DNA of 64,000 nucleotides, from NCBI GenBank assembly GCA_943737045.1, contig CALSFV010000431.1, positions 62,001 through 126,000 on the forward strand. The letters are read 5' to 3'. Every line of letters begins with the position of its first letter. The first letter of the stretch is position 1. This DNA is from Parapristionchus giblindavisi (Eukaryota; Nematoda; Chromadorea; Rhabditida; Diplogasteridae). Positions 30,301-45,000 of this stretch are shown one piece after another. The notes under the pieces were generated by a model. The model saw only the letters and a list, made by a program, of their open reading frames with translations, was not told the origin of the DNA and made no database searches. The position numbers and the translations under genes are program-made.

Positions 30301-33039
30301 TGTCACTCACCATTACAAGATTTGGTCGAGAAAATGTTTTCGATTTCAAAAATTTACCGGTGAATAACCTCTATTTTTGATTTAAAATAATTGTCAGTAA
30401 GTGACAATCATTTTTTATATTGGTTTGAAGCGATATCAATCGATATCGGTTCAAGCCACATCGATTTGTCACTCGACATGTCAAGATTTGGTCGAGAAAA
30501 TGTTTTCGATTTCAAAAATTTACCGGTGAATAACCTCTATTTTTGATTTAAAATAATTGTCATTAAGTGACAATCATTTTTTATATTGGTTTGAAGCGAT
30601 TTCAATCGATATCGGTTCAAGCCACACCGATTTGTCACTCGACATGTCAAGATTTGGTCGAGAAAATGTTTTCGATTTCAAAAATTTACCGGTGAATAAC
30701 CTCTATTTTTGATTTAAAATAATTGACATTAAGTGACAATCATTTTTTATATTGGTTTGAAGCGATATCAATCGATATCGGTTCAAGCCACATCGATTTG
30801 TCACTCGACATGTCAAGATTTGGTCGAGAAAATGTTTTCGATTTCAAAAATTTACCGGTGAATAACCTCTATTTTTGCTTTAAACTAATTGTCAGTAAGT
30901 GACAATCATTTTTTATATTGGTTTGAAGCGATTTCAATCGATATCGGTTCAAGCCACACCGATTTGTCACTCACCATTACAAGATTTGGTCGAGAAAATT
31001 TTTTCGATTTCAAAAATTTGACGGTGAATATCCTCTATTTTTGCTTTAAACTAATTGTCATTAAGTGACAATCATTTTTTATATTGGTTTGAAGCGATAT
31101 CAATCGATATCGGTTCAAGCCACATCGATTTGTCACTCGACATGTCAAGATTTGGTCGAGAAAATGTTTTCGATTTCAAAAATTTACCGGTGAATAACCT
31201 CTATTTTTGATTTAAAATGATTGTCAGTAAGTGACAATCATTTTTTATATTGGTTTGAAGCGATATCAATCGATATCGGTTCAAGCCACATCGATTTGTC
31301 ACTCGACATGTCAAGATTTGGTCGAGAAAATGTTTTCGATTTCAAAAATTTACCGGTGAATAACCTCTATTTATGATTTAAAATGATTGTCAATAAGTGA
31401 CAATCATTTTTTATATTGGTTTGAAGCGATATCAATCGATATCGGTTCAAGCCACATCGATTTGTCACTCGACATGTCAAGATTTGGTCGAGAAAATGTT
31501 TTCGATTTCAAAAATTTACCGGTGAATAACCTCTATTTTTGATTTAAAATAATTGTCATTAAGTGACAATCATTTTTTATATTGGTTTGAAGCGATATCA
31601 ATCGATATCGGTTCAAGCCACATCGATTTGTCACTCACCATTACAAGATTTGGTCGAGAAAATGTTTTCGATTTTAAAAATTTACCGGTGAATTTCCTCT
31701 ATTTTTGCTTTAAAATAATTGTCAGTAAGTGACAATCATTTTTTATATTGGTTTGAAGCGATATCAATCGATATCGGTTCAAGCCACATCGATTTGTCAC
31801 TCGACATGTCAAGATTTGGTCGAGAAAATGTTTTCGATTTCAAAAATTTACCGGTGAATAACCTCTATTTTTGATTTAAAATAATTGTCATTAAGTGACA
31901 ATCATTTTTTATATTGGTTTGAAGCGATTTCAATCGATATCGGTTCAAGCCACACCGATTTGTCACTCGACATGTCAAGATTTGGTCGAGAAAATGTTTT
32001 CGAATTCAAAAATTTACCGGTGAATAACCTCTATTTTTGATTTAAAATAATTGACATTAAGTGACAATCATTTTTTATATTGGTTTGAAGCGATATCAAT
32101 CGATATCGGTTCAAGCCACATCGATTTGTCACTCGACATGTCAAGATTTGGTCGAGAAAATGTTTTCGATTTCAAAAATTTACCGGTGAATAACCTCTAT
32201 TTTTGATTTAAAATAATTGACATTAAGTGACAATCATTTTTTATATTGGTTTGAAGCGATATAAATCGATATCGGTTCAAGCCACATCGATTTGTCACTC
32301 ACCATTACAAGATTTGGTCGAGAAAATGTTTTCGATTTCAAAAATTTACCGGTGAATATCCTCTATTTTTGATTTAAAATGATTGTCAGTAAGTGACAAT
32401 CATTTTTTTATATTGGTTTGAAGCGATATAAATCGATATCGGTTCAAGCCACATCGATTTGTCACTCACCATTACAAGATTTGGTCGAGAAAATGTTTTC
32501 GATTTCAAAAATTTACCGGTGAATATCCTCTATTTTTGATTTAAAATGATTGTCAGTAAGTGACAATCATTTTTTATATTGGTTTGAAGCGATATCAATC
32601 GATATCGGTTCAAGCCACATCGATTTGTCACTCATCACTACAAGATTTGGTCGAGAAAATTTTTTCGATTTCAAAAATTTACCGGTGAATAACCTCTATT
32701 TTTGATTTAAAATAATTGTCAGTAAGTGACAATCATTTTTTATGTTGGTTTGAACCAATATCAATCGATATCGGTTCAAGCCACATCGATTTGTCACTCG
32801 ACATGTCAAGATTTTTTCGAGAAAATTTTTTCGATTTCAAAAATTTGACGGTGAATATCCTCTATTTTTGCTTTAAACTAATTGTCATTAAGTGACAATC
32901 ATTTTTTATATTGGTTTGAAGCGATATCAATCGATATCGGTTCAAGCCACATCGATTTGTCACTCGACATGTCAAGATTTGGTCGAGAAAATGTTTTCGA
33001 TTTCAAAAATTTACCGGTGAATAACCTCTATTTTTGATT
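27327..33039. repeat. Satellite array A, 166-bp monomer, 664-bp higher-order repeat
   Basis: AAGATTTGGTCGAGAAAAT recurs every 166 bases (for example 27495, 27661, 27827, 27993), about 34 monomers. Every fourth monomer has CACCATTAC in place of CGACATGT before it, at 27653, 28317, 28981, 29645, 30309, 30973, 31637 and 32301, always 664 bases apart. Each monomer contains ATTGTCANTAAGTGACAAT, a 7-base dyad. The first and last monomers are more diverged. No coding frame. The array begins about 210 bases after the SET gene stop. Confidence 0.95.
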
Positions 33040-36000
33040 ACTACCGACATATGGCCCCTGCTACGTTTGTTCTGTGGTACCACGGGTCTGTCCAGCTGGG
33101 TGAATTATCGCCTTGGTACCACAAACAAACTATCAGTAGGGCAAAGTGATCTGGTCACGGGAACCGGGTCAATACCCTATCGAAATATTGAAAAAAATAT
33201 TTCAAAGTCCAAAAATCGTGATAAATTAATTTTTATTGATCGAGAATCGATCGATATGGATTCAACCATAATTATTTTTAAGTTGTCAGGTATCTTGGGT
33301 AATTATAAAAATAACACTGCAGTAGTGCAATGCCAGGTAATATACTTGTAGGCTTGCATCCAGTGCCAACTGGATGTGCTTATGTTTGAGCAATTAAATA
33401 ATTTTCAATTTAAAAAATCATAACTCTCTTCGACGTTCACCAATTTAAAAAGTTTCAAGAGGAACTATTATTATTTTTTCGAGAGCTTTCCAGAAAAAAT
33501 TTGATATTAAAAAAATATTCACGGTGAACCGAGTTATAAAACTTGGCAGTTTGCCAAATGTGTGAACATGGCGGCACCATTTTTCGGCCCGCTCCGCCCG
33601 GGTTTTGAATATTATGGTTCCAGAAATTGTTTTCCAGGTCTACTAGGTACCAGTAAACTTCTATCAACTGGGTTTCGCCACCCGATCACGCGCAGTGTCT
33701 TTTCTCTCTGGTAGGGTTTTGGGGTACTACCGACATATGGCCCCTGCTACGTTTGTTCTGTGGTACCACGGGTCTGTCCAGCTGGGTGAATTATCGCCTT
33801 GGTACCACAAACAAACTATCAGTAGGGCAAAGTGATCTGGTCACGGGAACCGGGTCAATACCCTATCGAAATATTGAAAAAAATATTTCAAAGTCCAAAA
33901 ATCGTGATAAATTAATTTTTATTGATCGAGAATCGATCGATATGGATTCAACCATAATTATTTTTAAGTTGTCAGGTATCTTGGGTAATTATAAAAATAA
34001 CACTGCAGTAGTGCAATGCCAGGTAATATACTTGTAGGCTTGCATCCAGTGCCAACTGGATGTGCTTATGTTTGAGCAATTAAATAATTTTCAATTTAAA
34101 AAATCATAACTCTCTTCGACGTTCACCAATTTAAAAAGTTTCAAGAGGAACTATTATTATTTTTTCGAGAGCTTTCCAGAAAAAATTTGATATTAAAAAA
34201 ATATTCACGGTGAACCGAGTTATAAAACTTGGCAGTTTGCCAAATGTGTGAACATGGCGGCACCATTTTTCGGCCCGCTCCGCCCGGGTTTTGAATATTA
34301 TGGTTCCAGAAATTGTTTTCCAGGTCTACTAGGTACCAGTAAACTTCTATCAACTGGGTTTCGCCACCCGATCACGCGCAGTGTCTTTTCTCTCTGGTAG
34401 GGTTTTGGGGTACTACCGACATATGGCCCCTGCTACGTTTGTTCTGTGGTACCACGGGTCTGTCCAGCTGGGTGAATTATCGCCTTGGTACCACAAACAA
34501 ACTATCAGTAGGGCAAAGTGATCAGGTCACGGGAACCGGGTCAATACCCTATCGAAATATTGAAAAAAATATTTCAAAGTCCAAAAATCGTGATAAATTA
34601 ATTTTTATTGATCGAGAATCGATCGATATGGATTCAACCATAATTATTTTTAAGTTGTCAGGTATCTTGGGTAATTATAAAAATAACACTGCAGTAGTGC
34701 AATGCCAGGTAATATACTTGTAGGCTTGCATCCAGTGCCAACTGGATGTGCTTATGTTTGAGCAATTAAATAATTTTCAATTTAAAAAATCATAACTCTC
34801 TTCGACGTTCACCAATTTAAAAAGTTTCAAGAGGAACTATTATTATTTTTTCGAGAGCTTTCCAGAAAAAATTTGATATTAAAAAAATATTCACGGTGAA
34901 CCGAGTTATAAAACTTGGCAGTTTGCCAAATGTGTGAACATGGCGGCACCATTTTTCGGCCCGCTCCGCCCGGGTTTTGAATATTATGGTTCCAGAAATT
35001 GTTTTCCAGGTCTACTAGGTACCAGTAAACTTCTATCAACTGGGTTTCGCCACCCGATCACGCGCAGTGTCTTTTCTCTCTGGTAGGGTTTTGGGGTACT
35101 ACCGACATATGGCCCCTGCTACGTTTGTTCTGTGGTACCACGGGTCTGTCCAGCTGGGTGAATTATCGCCTTGGTACCACAAACAAACTATCAGTAGGGC
35201 AAAGTGATCAGGTCACGGGAACCGGGTCAATACCCTATCGAAATATTGAAAAAAATATTTCAAAGTCCAAAAATCGTGATAAATTAATTTTTATTGATCG
35301 AGAATCGATCGATATGGATTCAACCATAATTATTTTTAAGTTGTCAGGTATCTTGGGTAATTATAAAAATAACACTGCAGTAGTGCAATGCCAGGTAATA
35401 TACTTGTAGGCTTGCATCCAGTGCCAACTGGATGTGCTTATGTTTGAGCAATTAAATAATTTTCAATTTAAAAAATCATAACTCTCTTCGACGTTCACCA
35501 ATTTAAAAAGTTTCAAGAGGAACTATTATTATTTTTTCGAGAGCTTTCCAGAAAAAATTTGATATTAAAAAAATATTCACGGTGAACCGAGTTATAAAAC
35601 TTGGCAGTTTGCCAAATGTGTGAACATGGCGGCACCATTTTTCGGCCCGCTCCGCCCGGGTTTTGAATATTATGGTTCCAGAAATTGTTTTCCAGGTCTA
35701 CTAGGTACCAGTAAACTTCTATCAACTGGGTTTCGCCACCCGATCACGCGCAGTGTCTTTTCTCTCTGGTAGGGTTTTGGGGTACTACCGACATATGGCC
35801 CCTGCTACGTTTGTTCTGTGGTACCACGGGTCTGTCCAGCTGGGTGAATTATCGCCTTGGTACCACAAACAAACTATCAGTAGGGCAAAGTGATCTGGTC
35901 ACGGGAACCGGGTCAATACCCTATCGAAATATTGAAAAAAATATTTCAAAGTCCAAAAATCGTGATAAATTAATTTTTATTGATCGAGAATCGATCGATA

Positions 36001-39000
36001 TGGATTCAACCATAATTATTTTTAAGTTGTCAGGTATCTTGGGTAATTATAAAAATAACACTGCAGTAGTGCAATGCCAGGTAATATACTTGTAGGCTTG
36101 CATCCAGTGCCAACTGGATGTGCTTATGTTTGAGCAATTAAATAATTTTCAATTTAAAAAATCATAACTCTCTTCGACGTTCACCAATTTAAAAAGTTTC
36201 AAGAGGAACTATTATTATTTTTTCGAGAGCTTTCCAGAAAAAATTTGATATTAAAAAAATATTCACGGTGAACCGAGTTATAAAACTTGGCAGTTTGCCA
36301 AATGTGTGAACATGGCGGCACCATTTTTCGGCCCGCTCCGCCCGGGTTTTGAATATTATGGTTCCAGAAATTGTTTTCCAGGTCTACTAGGTACCAGTAA
36401 ACTTCTATCAACTGGGTTTCGCCACCCGATCACGCGCAGTGTCTTTTCTCTCTGGTAGGGTTTTGGGGTACTACCGACATATGGCCCCTGCTACGTTTGT
36501 TCTGTGGTACCACGGGTCTGTCCAGCTGGGTGAATTATCGCCTTGGTACCACAAACAAACTATCAGTAGGGCAAAGTGATCAGGTCACGGGAACCGGGTC
36601 AATACCCTATCGAAATATTGAAAAAAATATTTCAAAGTCCAAAAATCGTGATAAATTAATTTTTATTGATCGAGAATCGATCGATATGGATTCAACCATA
36701 ATTATTTTTAAGTTGTCAGGTATCTTGGGTAATTATAAAAATAACACTGCAGTAGTGCAATGCCAGGTAATATACTTGTAGGCTTGCATCCAGTGCCAAC
36801 TGGATGTGCTTATGTTTGAGCAATTAAATAATTTTCAATTTAAAAAATCATAACTCTCTTCGACGTTCACCAATTTAAAAAGTTTCAAGAGGAACTATTA
36901 TTATTTTTTCGAGAGCTTTCCAGAAAAAATTTGATATTAAAAAAATATTCACGGTGAACCGAGTTATAAAACTTGGCAGTTTGCCAAATGTGTGAACATG
37001 GCGGCACCATTTTTCGGCCCGCTCCGCCCGGGTTTTGAATATTATGGTTCCAGAAATTGTTTTCCAGGTCTACTAGGTACCAGTAAACTTCTATCAACTG
37101 GGTTTCGCCACCCGATCACGCGCAGTGTCTTTTCTCTCTGGTAGGGTTTTGGGGTACTACCGACATATGGCCCCTGCTACGTTTGTTCTGTGGTACCACG
37201 GGTCTGTCCAGCTGGGTGAATTATCGCCTTGGTACCACAAACAAACTATCAGTAGGGCAAAGTGATCTGGTCACGGGAACCGGGTCAATACCCTATCTAA
37301 ATATTGAAAAAAAAATTTCAGTCCAAAAATCGTGATAAATTAATTTTTATTGATCGAGAATAGATCGATATGGATTCAACCATAATTATTTTTAAGTTGT
37401 CAGGTATCTTGGGTAATTATAAAAATAACACTGCAGTAGTGCAATGCCAGGTAATATACTTGTAGGCTTGCATCCAGTGCCAACTGGATGTGCTTATGTT
37501 TGAGCAATTAAATAATTTTCAATTTAAAAAATCATAACTCTCTTCGACGTTCACCAATTTAAAAAGTTTCAAGAGGAACTATTATTATTTTTTCGAGAGC
37601 TTTCCAGAAAAAATTTGATATTAAAAAAATATTCACGGTGAACCGAGTTATAAAACTTGGCAGTTTGCCAAATGTGTGAACATGGCGGCACCATTTTTCG
37701 GCCCGCTCCGCCCGGGTTTTGAATATTATGGTTCCAGAAATTGTTTTCCAGGTCTACTAGGTACCAGTAAACTTCTATCAACTGGGTTTCGCCACCCGAT
37801 CACGCGCAGTGTCTTTTCTCTCTGGTAGGGTTTTGGGGTACTACCGACATATGGCCCCTGCTACGTTTGTTCTGTGGTACCACGGGTCTGTCCAGCTGGG
37901 TGAATTATCGCCTTGGTACCACAAACAAACTATCAGTAGGGCAAAGTGATCTGGTCACGGGAACCGGGTCAATACCCTATCGAAATATTGAAAAAAATAT
38001 TTCAAAGTCCAAAAATCGTGATAAATTAATTTTTATTGATCGAGAATCGATCGATATGGATTCAACCATAATTATTTTTAAGTTGTCAGGTATCTTGGGT
38101 AATTATAAAAATAACACTGCAGTAGTGCAATGCCAGGTAATATACTTGTAGGCTTGCATCCAGTGCCAACTGGATGTGCTTATGTTTGAGCAATTAAATA
38201 ATTTTCAATTTAAAAAATCATAACTCTCTTCGACGTTCACCAATTTAAAAAGTTTCAAGAGGAACTATTATTATTTTTTCGAGAGCTTTCCAGAAAAAAT
38301 TTGATATTAAAAAAATATTCACGGTGAACCGAGTTATAAAACTTGGCAGTTTGCCAAATGTGTGAACATGGCGGCACCATTTTTCGGCCCGCTCCGCCCG
38401 GGTTTTGAATATTATGGTTCCAGAAATTGTTTTCCAGGTCTACTAGGTACCAGTAAACTTCTATCAACTGGGTTTCGCCACCCGATCACGCGCAGTGTCT
38501 TTTCTCTCTGGTAGGGTTTTGGGGTACTACCGACATATGGCCCCTGCTACGTTTGTTCTGTGGTACCACGGGTCTGTCCAGCTGGGTGAATTATCGCCTT
38601 GGTACCACAAACAAACTATCAGTAGGGCAAAGTGATCTGGTCACGGGAACCGGGTCAATACCCTATCGAAATATTGAAAAAAATATTTCAAAGTCCAAAA
38701 ATCGTGATAAATTAATTTTTATTGATCGAGAATCGATCGATATGGATTCAACCATAATTATTTTTAAGTTGTCAGGTATCTTGGGTAATTATAAAAATAA
38801 CACTGCAGTAGTGCAATGCCAGGTAATATACTTGTAGGCTTGCATCCAGTGCCAACTGGATGTGCTTATGTTTGAGCAATTAAATAATTTTCAATTTAAA
38901 AAATCATAACTCTCTTCGACGTTCACCAATTTAAAAAGTTTCAAGAGGAACTATTATTATTTTTTCGAGAGCTTTCCAGAAAAAATTTGATATTAAAAAA

Positions 39001-39053
39001 ATATTCACGGTGAACCGAGTTATAAAACTTGGCAGTTTGCCAAATGTGTGAAC
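33040..39053. repeat. Satellite array B, 686-bp monomer, about 8.8 copies
   Basis: ACTACCGACATATGGCCCCT starts copies at 33040, 33726, 34412, 35098, 35784, 36470, 37156, 37840 and 38526. Copies look nearly identical. The 37156 copy is 684 bases with several changes near 37296-37370, and a T/A difference (GATCTGG/GATCAGG) marks copies 3, 4 and 6. Each has inverted repeats GTTTGTTCTGTGGTACCA / TGGTACCACAAACAAAC and CATCCAGT / ACTGGATG. The repeated 94- and 70-codon frames are by-products of the monomer. Confidence 0.95.
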
Positions 39054-42000
39054 GTTGATCAATCAATATGATGCGTGAAGGACCTCATACTTGTCGAAAG
39101 ACTCGGTCTGAAACAATAACTATATAATTAAATCCATTATATTCGACTTCAGTACAAATACAGTATCATAATACGATACAGTTCTGAGAGAAGATCAAAG
39201 ATCACAACAACACGTAAACATCTTTATTCGGTATCGGTCAATCAATAATTCGCTGTATTACCTTGTCGAGTTTACATCGTTGTTCATCAATCAATATGAT
39301 GCGTGAAGGACCTCATACTTGTCGAAAGACTCGGTCTGAAACAATAACTATATAATTAAATCCATTATATTCGTCTTCACCACAAATACAGTATCATAAT
39401 GCGATACAGTACTGAGAAAAGATCAAAGATTAAAATCACAACAACACGTAAACATCTTTATTCGGTATCGGTCTATCAATAATTCACTCTATTACCTTGT
39501 CGAGTTTACATCGCTGTTGATCAATCAATATGATGCGTGAAGGACCTCATACTTGTCGAAAGACTCGGTCTGAAATAATAACTATATAATTAAATCCCTT
39601 ATATTCGTCTTCAGCAGAAATACAGTATCATAATACGATACAGTACTGAGAGAAGATCAAAGATTAAAATCACAGCAACACGAAAACATCTTTATTCGGT
39701 ATCGGTCAATCAATAATTCACTGTATTACCTTGTCGAGTTTACATCGTTGTTGATCAATCAATATGATGCGTGAAGGACCTATAAACCTGTCGAAAGACT
39801 CGGTCTGAAATAATAACTATATAATTAAATCCATTATATTCGTCTTCAGCATAAATACAGTATCATAATGCGATACAGTACTGAGAAAAGATCAAAGATT
39901 AAAATCACAACAACACGTAAACATCTTTATTCGGTATCGGTCAATCAATAATTAACTGTATTACCTTGTCGAGTTTACATCTTTGTTGATCAATCAATAT
40001 GATGCGTGAAGGACCTCATACTTGTCGAAAGACTCGGTCTGAAACAATAACTATATAATTAAATCCATTATATTCGACTTCAGTACAAATACAGTATCAT
40101 AATACGATACAGTTCTGAGAGAAGATCAAAGATCACAACAACACGTAAACATCTTTATTCGGTATCGGTCAATCAATAATTCGCTGTATTACCTTGTCGA
40201 GTTTACATCGTTGTTCATCAATCAATATGATGCGTGAAGGACCTCATACTTGTCGAAAGACTCGGTCTGAAACAATAACTATATAATTAAATCCATTATA
40301 TTCGTCTTCACCACAAATACAGTATCATAATGCGATACAGTACTGAGAAAAGATCAAAGATTAAAATCACAACAACACGTAAACATCTTTATTCGGTATC
40401 GGTCTATCAATAATTCACTCTATTACCTTGTCGAGTTTACATCGCTGTTGATCAATCAATATGATGCGTGAAGGACCTCATACTTGTCGAAAGACTCGGT
40501 CTGAAATAATAACTATATAATTAAATCCCTTATATTCGTCTTCAGCAGAAATACAGTATCATAATACGATACAGTACTGAGAGAAGATCAAAGATTAAAA
40601 TCACAGCAACACGAAAACATCTTTATTCGGTATCGGTCAATCAATAATTCACTGTATTACCTTGTCGAGTTTACATCGTTGTTGATCAATCAATATGATG
40701 CGTGAAGGACCTATAAACCTGTCGAAAGACTCGGTCTGAAATAATAACTATATAATTAAATCCATTATATTCGTCTTCAGCATAAATACAGTATCATAAT
40801 ACGAAACAGTACTGAGAAAAGATCAAAGATTAAAATCACAACAACACGTAAACATCTTTATTCGGTATCGGTCAATCAATAATTCACTCTATTACTTTGT
40901 CGAGTTTACATCGCTGTTGATCAATCAATATGATGCGTAAAGGACCTCATACTTGTCGAAAGACTCGGTCTGAAACAATAACTATATAATTAAATCCATT
41001 ATATTCATCTTCAGCACAAATACAGTATCATAATACGATACAGTACTGAGAGAAGATCAAAGATTGAAATCACAACAACACGAAAACATCTTTATTCGGT
41101 ATCGGTCAATCAATAATTCACTCTATTACCTTGTCGAGTTTACATCGCTGTTGATCAATCAATATGAGGCGTAAAGGACCTCATACTTGTCGAAAGACTC
41201 GGTCTGAAACAATAACTATATAATTAAATCCATTATATTCGACTTCAGCACAAATACAGTATCATAATACGATACAGTACTGAGAGAAGATAAAAGATCA
41301 CAACAACACGTAAACATCTTTATTCGGTATCGGTCAATCAATAATTAACTGTATTACCTTGTCGAGTTTACATCTTTGTTGATCAATCAATATGATGCGT
41401 GAAGGACCTCATACTTGTCGAAAGACTCGGTCTGAAACAATAACTATATAATTAAATCCATTATATTCGACTTCAGTACAAATACAGTATCATAATACGA
41501 TACAGTTCTGAGAGAAGATCAAAGATCACAACAACACGTAAACATCTTTATTCGGTATCGGTCAATCAATAATTCGCTGTATTACCTTGTCGAGTTTACA
41601 TCGTTGTTCATCAATCAATATGATGCGTGAAGGACCTCATACTTGACGAAAGACTCGGTCTGAAACAATAACTATATAAATAAATCCATTATATTCGTCT
41701 TCACCACAAATACAGTATCATAATGCGATACAGTACTGAGAGAAGATCAAAGATTAAAATCACAACAACACGTAAACATCTTTATTCGGTATCGGTCTAT
41801 CAATAATTCACTCTATTACCTTGTCGAGTTTACATCGCTGTTGATCAATCAATATGATGCGTGAAGGACCTCATACTTGTCGAAAGACTCGGTCTGAAAC
41901 AATAACTATATAATTAAATCCATTATATTCGTCTTCAGCATAAATACAGTATCATAATACGAAACAGTACTGAGAAAAGATCAAAGATTAAAATCACAAC

Positions 42001-45000
42001 AACACGTAAACATCTTTATTCGGTATCGGTCTATCAATAATTCACTCTATTACCTTGTCGAGTTTACATCGCTGTTGATCAATCAATATGATGCGTGAAG
42101 GACCTCATACTTGTCGAAAGACTCGGTCTGAAATAATAACTATATAATTAAATCCCTTATATTCGTCTTCAGCAGAAATACAGTATCATAATACGATACA
42201 GTACTGATAGAAGATAAAAGATCACAACAACACGTAAACATCTTTATTCGGTATCGGTCAATCAATAATTAACTGTATTACCTTGTCGAGTTTACATCTT
42301 TGTTGATCAATCAATATGATGCGTGAAGGACCTCATACTTGTCGAAAGACTCGGTCTGAAACAATAGCTATATAATTAAATCCATTATATTCGACTTCAG
42401 TACAAATACAGTATCATAATACGATACAGTTCTGAGAGAAGATCAAAGATCACAACAACACGTAAACATCTTTATTCGGTATCGGTCAATCAATAATTCG
42501 CTGTATTACCTTGTCGAGTTTACATCGTTGTTGATCAATCAATATGATGCGTGAAGGACCTCATACTTGTCGAAGGACTCGGTCTGAAACAATAACTATA
42601 TAAATAAATCCATTATATTCGTCTTCAGCAGTAATACAGTATCATAATACGATGCAGCACTGAGAGAAGATCAAAGATCACAACAACACGTAAACATCTT
42701 TATTCGGTATCGGTCAATCAATAATTCACTGTATTACCTTGTCGAGTTTACATCGTTGTTGATCAATCAATATGATGCGTGAAGGACCTATAAACCTGTC
42801 GAAATACTCGGTCTGAAATAATAACTATATAATTAAATCCATTATATTCGTCTTCAGCAGAAACACAGTATCATAATACGATACAGTACTGAGAGATTAA
42901 AGATTGAAATCACAACAACACGTAAACATCTTTATTCGGTATCCGTCAATCAATAATTCACTCTATTACCTTGTCGAGTTTACATCGCTGTTGATCAATC
43001 AATATGATGCGTAAAGGACCTCATACTTGTCGAAAGACTCGGTCTGAAACAATAACTATATAATTAAATCCATTATATTCATCTTCAGCACAAATACAGT
43101 ATCATAATACGATACAGTACTGAGAGAAGATCAAAGATTAAAATCACAACAACACGTAAACATCTTTATTCGGTATCGGTCAATCAATAATTCACTGTAT
43201 TACCTTGTAGATTTTACATCGTTGTTAATCAATCAATATGATGCGTGAAGGACCTCATACTTGTCGAAGGACTCGGTCTGAAACAATAACTATATAAATA
43301 AATCCATTATATTCGTCTTCAGCAGTAATACAGTATCATAATACGATGCAGCACTGAGAGAAGATCAAAGATCACAACAACACGTAAACATCTTTATTCG
43401 GTATCGGTCAATCAATAATTCACTGTATTACCTTGTCTAGTTTACATCGTTGTTGATCAATCAATATGATGCGTGAAGGACCTATAAACCTGTCGAAATA
43501 CTCGGTCTGAAATAATAACTATATAATTAAATCCATTATATTCGTCTTCAGCAGAAACACAGTATCATAATACGATACAGTACTGAGAGATTAAAGATTG
43601 AAATCACAACAACACGTAAACATCTTTATTCGGTATCCGTCAATCAATAATTCACTCTATTACCTTGTCGAGTTTACATCGCTGTTGATCAATCAATATG
43701 ATGCGTAAAGGACCTCATACTTGTCGAAAGACTCGGTCTGAAACAATAACTATATAATTAAATCCATTATATTCATCTTCAGCACAAATACAGTATCATA
43801 ATACGATACAGTACTGAGAGAAGATCAAAGATTAAAATCACAACAACACGTAAACATCTTTATTCGGTATCGGTCAATCAATAATTCACTGTATTACCTT
43901 GTAGATTTTACATCGTTGTTAATCAATCAATATGATGCGTGAAGGACCTCATACTTGTCGAAAGACTCGGTCTGAAACAATAACTATATAATTAAATCCA
44001 TTATATTCGTCTTCAGCAGAAACACAGTATCATAATACGATACAGTACTGAGAGATCAAAGATTGAAATCACAACAACACGTAAACATCTTTATTCGGTA
44101 TCCGTCAATCAATAATTCACTCTATTACCTTGTCGAGTTTACATCGCTGTTGATCAATCAATATGATGCGTAAAGGACCTCATACTTTTCGAAAGACTCG
44201 GTCTGAAACAGTAACTATATAATAAAATCCAGTATATTCTTCTTCAGCAAAAATACAGTATCATAATACGATACAGTACTGAGAGAAGATCAAAGATTGA
44301 AATCACAACAACACGAAAACATCTTTATTCGGTATCGGTCAATCAATAATTCACTCTATTACCTTGTCGAGTTTACATCGCTGTTGATCAATCAATATGA
44401 GGCGTAAAGGACCTCATACTTGTCGAAAGACTCGGTCTGAAACAATAACTATATAATTAAATCCATTATATTCGACTTCAGCACAAATACAGTATCATAA
44501 TACGATACAGTACTGAGAGAAGATAAAAGATCACAACAACACGTAAACATCTTTATTCGGTATCGGTCAATCAATAATTAACTGTATTACCTTGTCGAGT
44601 TTACATCTTTGTTGATCAATCAATATGATGCGTGAAGGACCTCATACTTGTCGAAAGACTCGGTCTGAAACAATAACTATATAATTAAATCCATTATATT
44701 CGACTTCAGTACAAATACAGTATCATAATACGATACAGTTCTGAGAGAAGATCAAAGATCACAACAACACGTAAACATCTTTATTCGGTATCGGTCAATC
44801 AATAATTCGCTGTATTACCTTGTCGAGTTTACATCGTTGTTCATCAATCAATATGATGCGTGAAGGACCTCATACTTGACGAAAGACTCGGTCTGAAACA
44901 ATAACTATATAAATAAATCCATTATATTCGTCTTCACCACAAATACAGTATCATAATGCGATACAGTACTGAGAGAAGATCAAAGATTAAAATCACAACA

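Noticed and set aside
33034..38837. Repeated 94-codon plus-strand and 70-codon minus-strand open frames
   Set aside because: They recur only because the 686-bp satellite unit repeats; no start context, splice sites or protein signature, and one copy lacks the plus frame.
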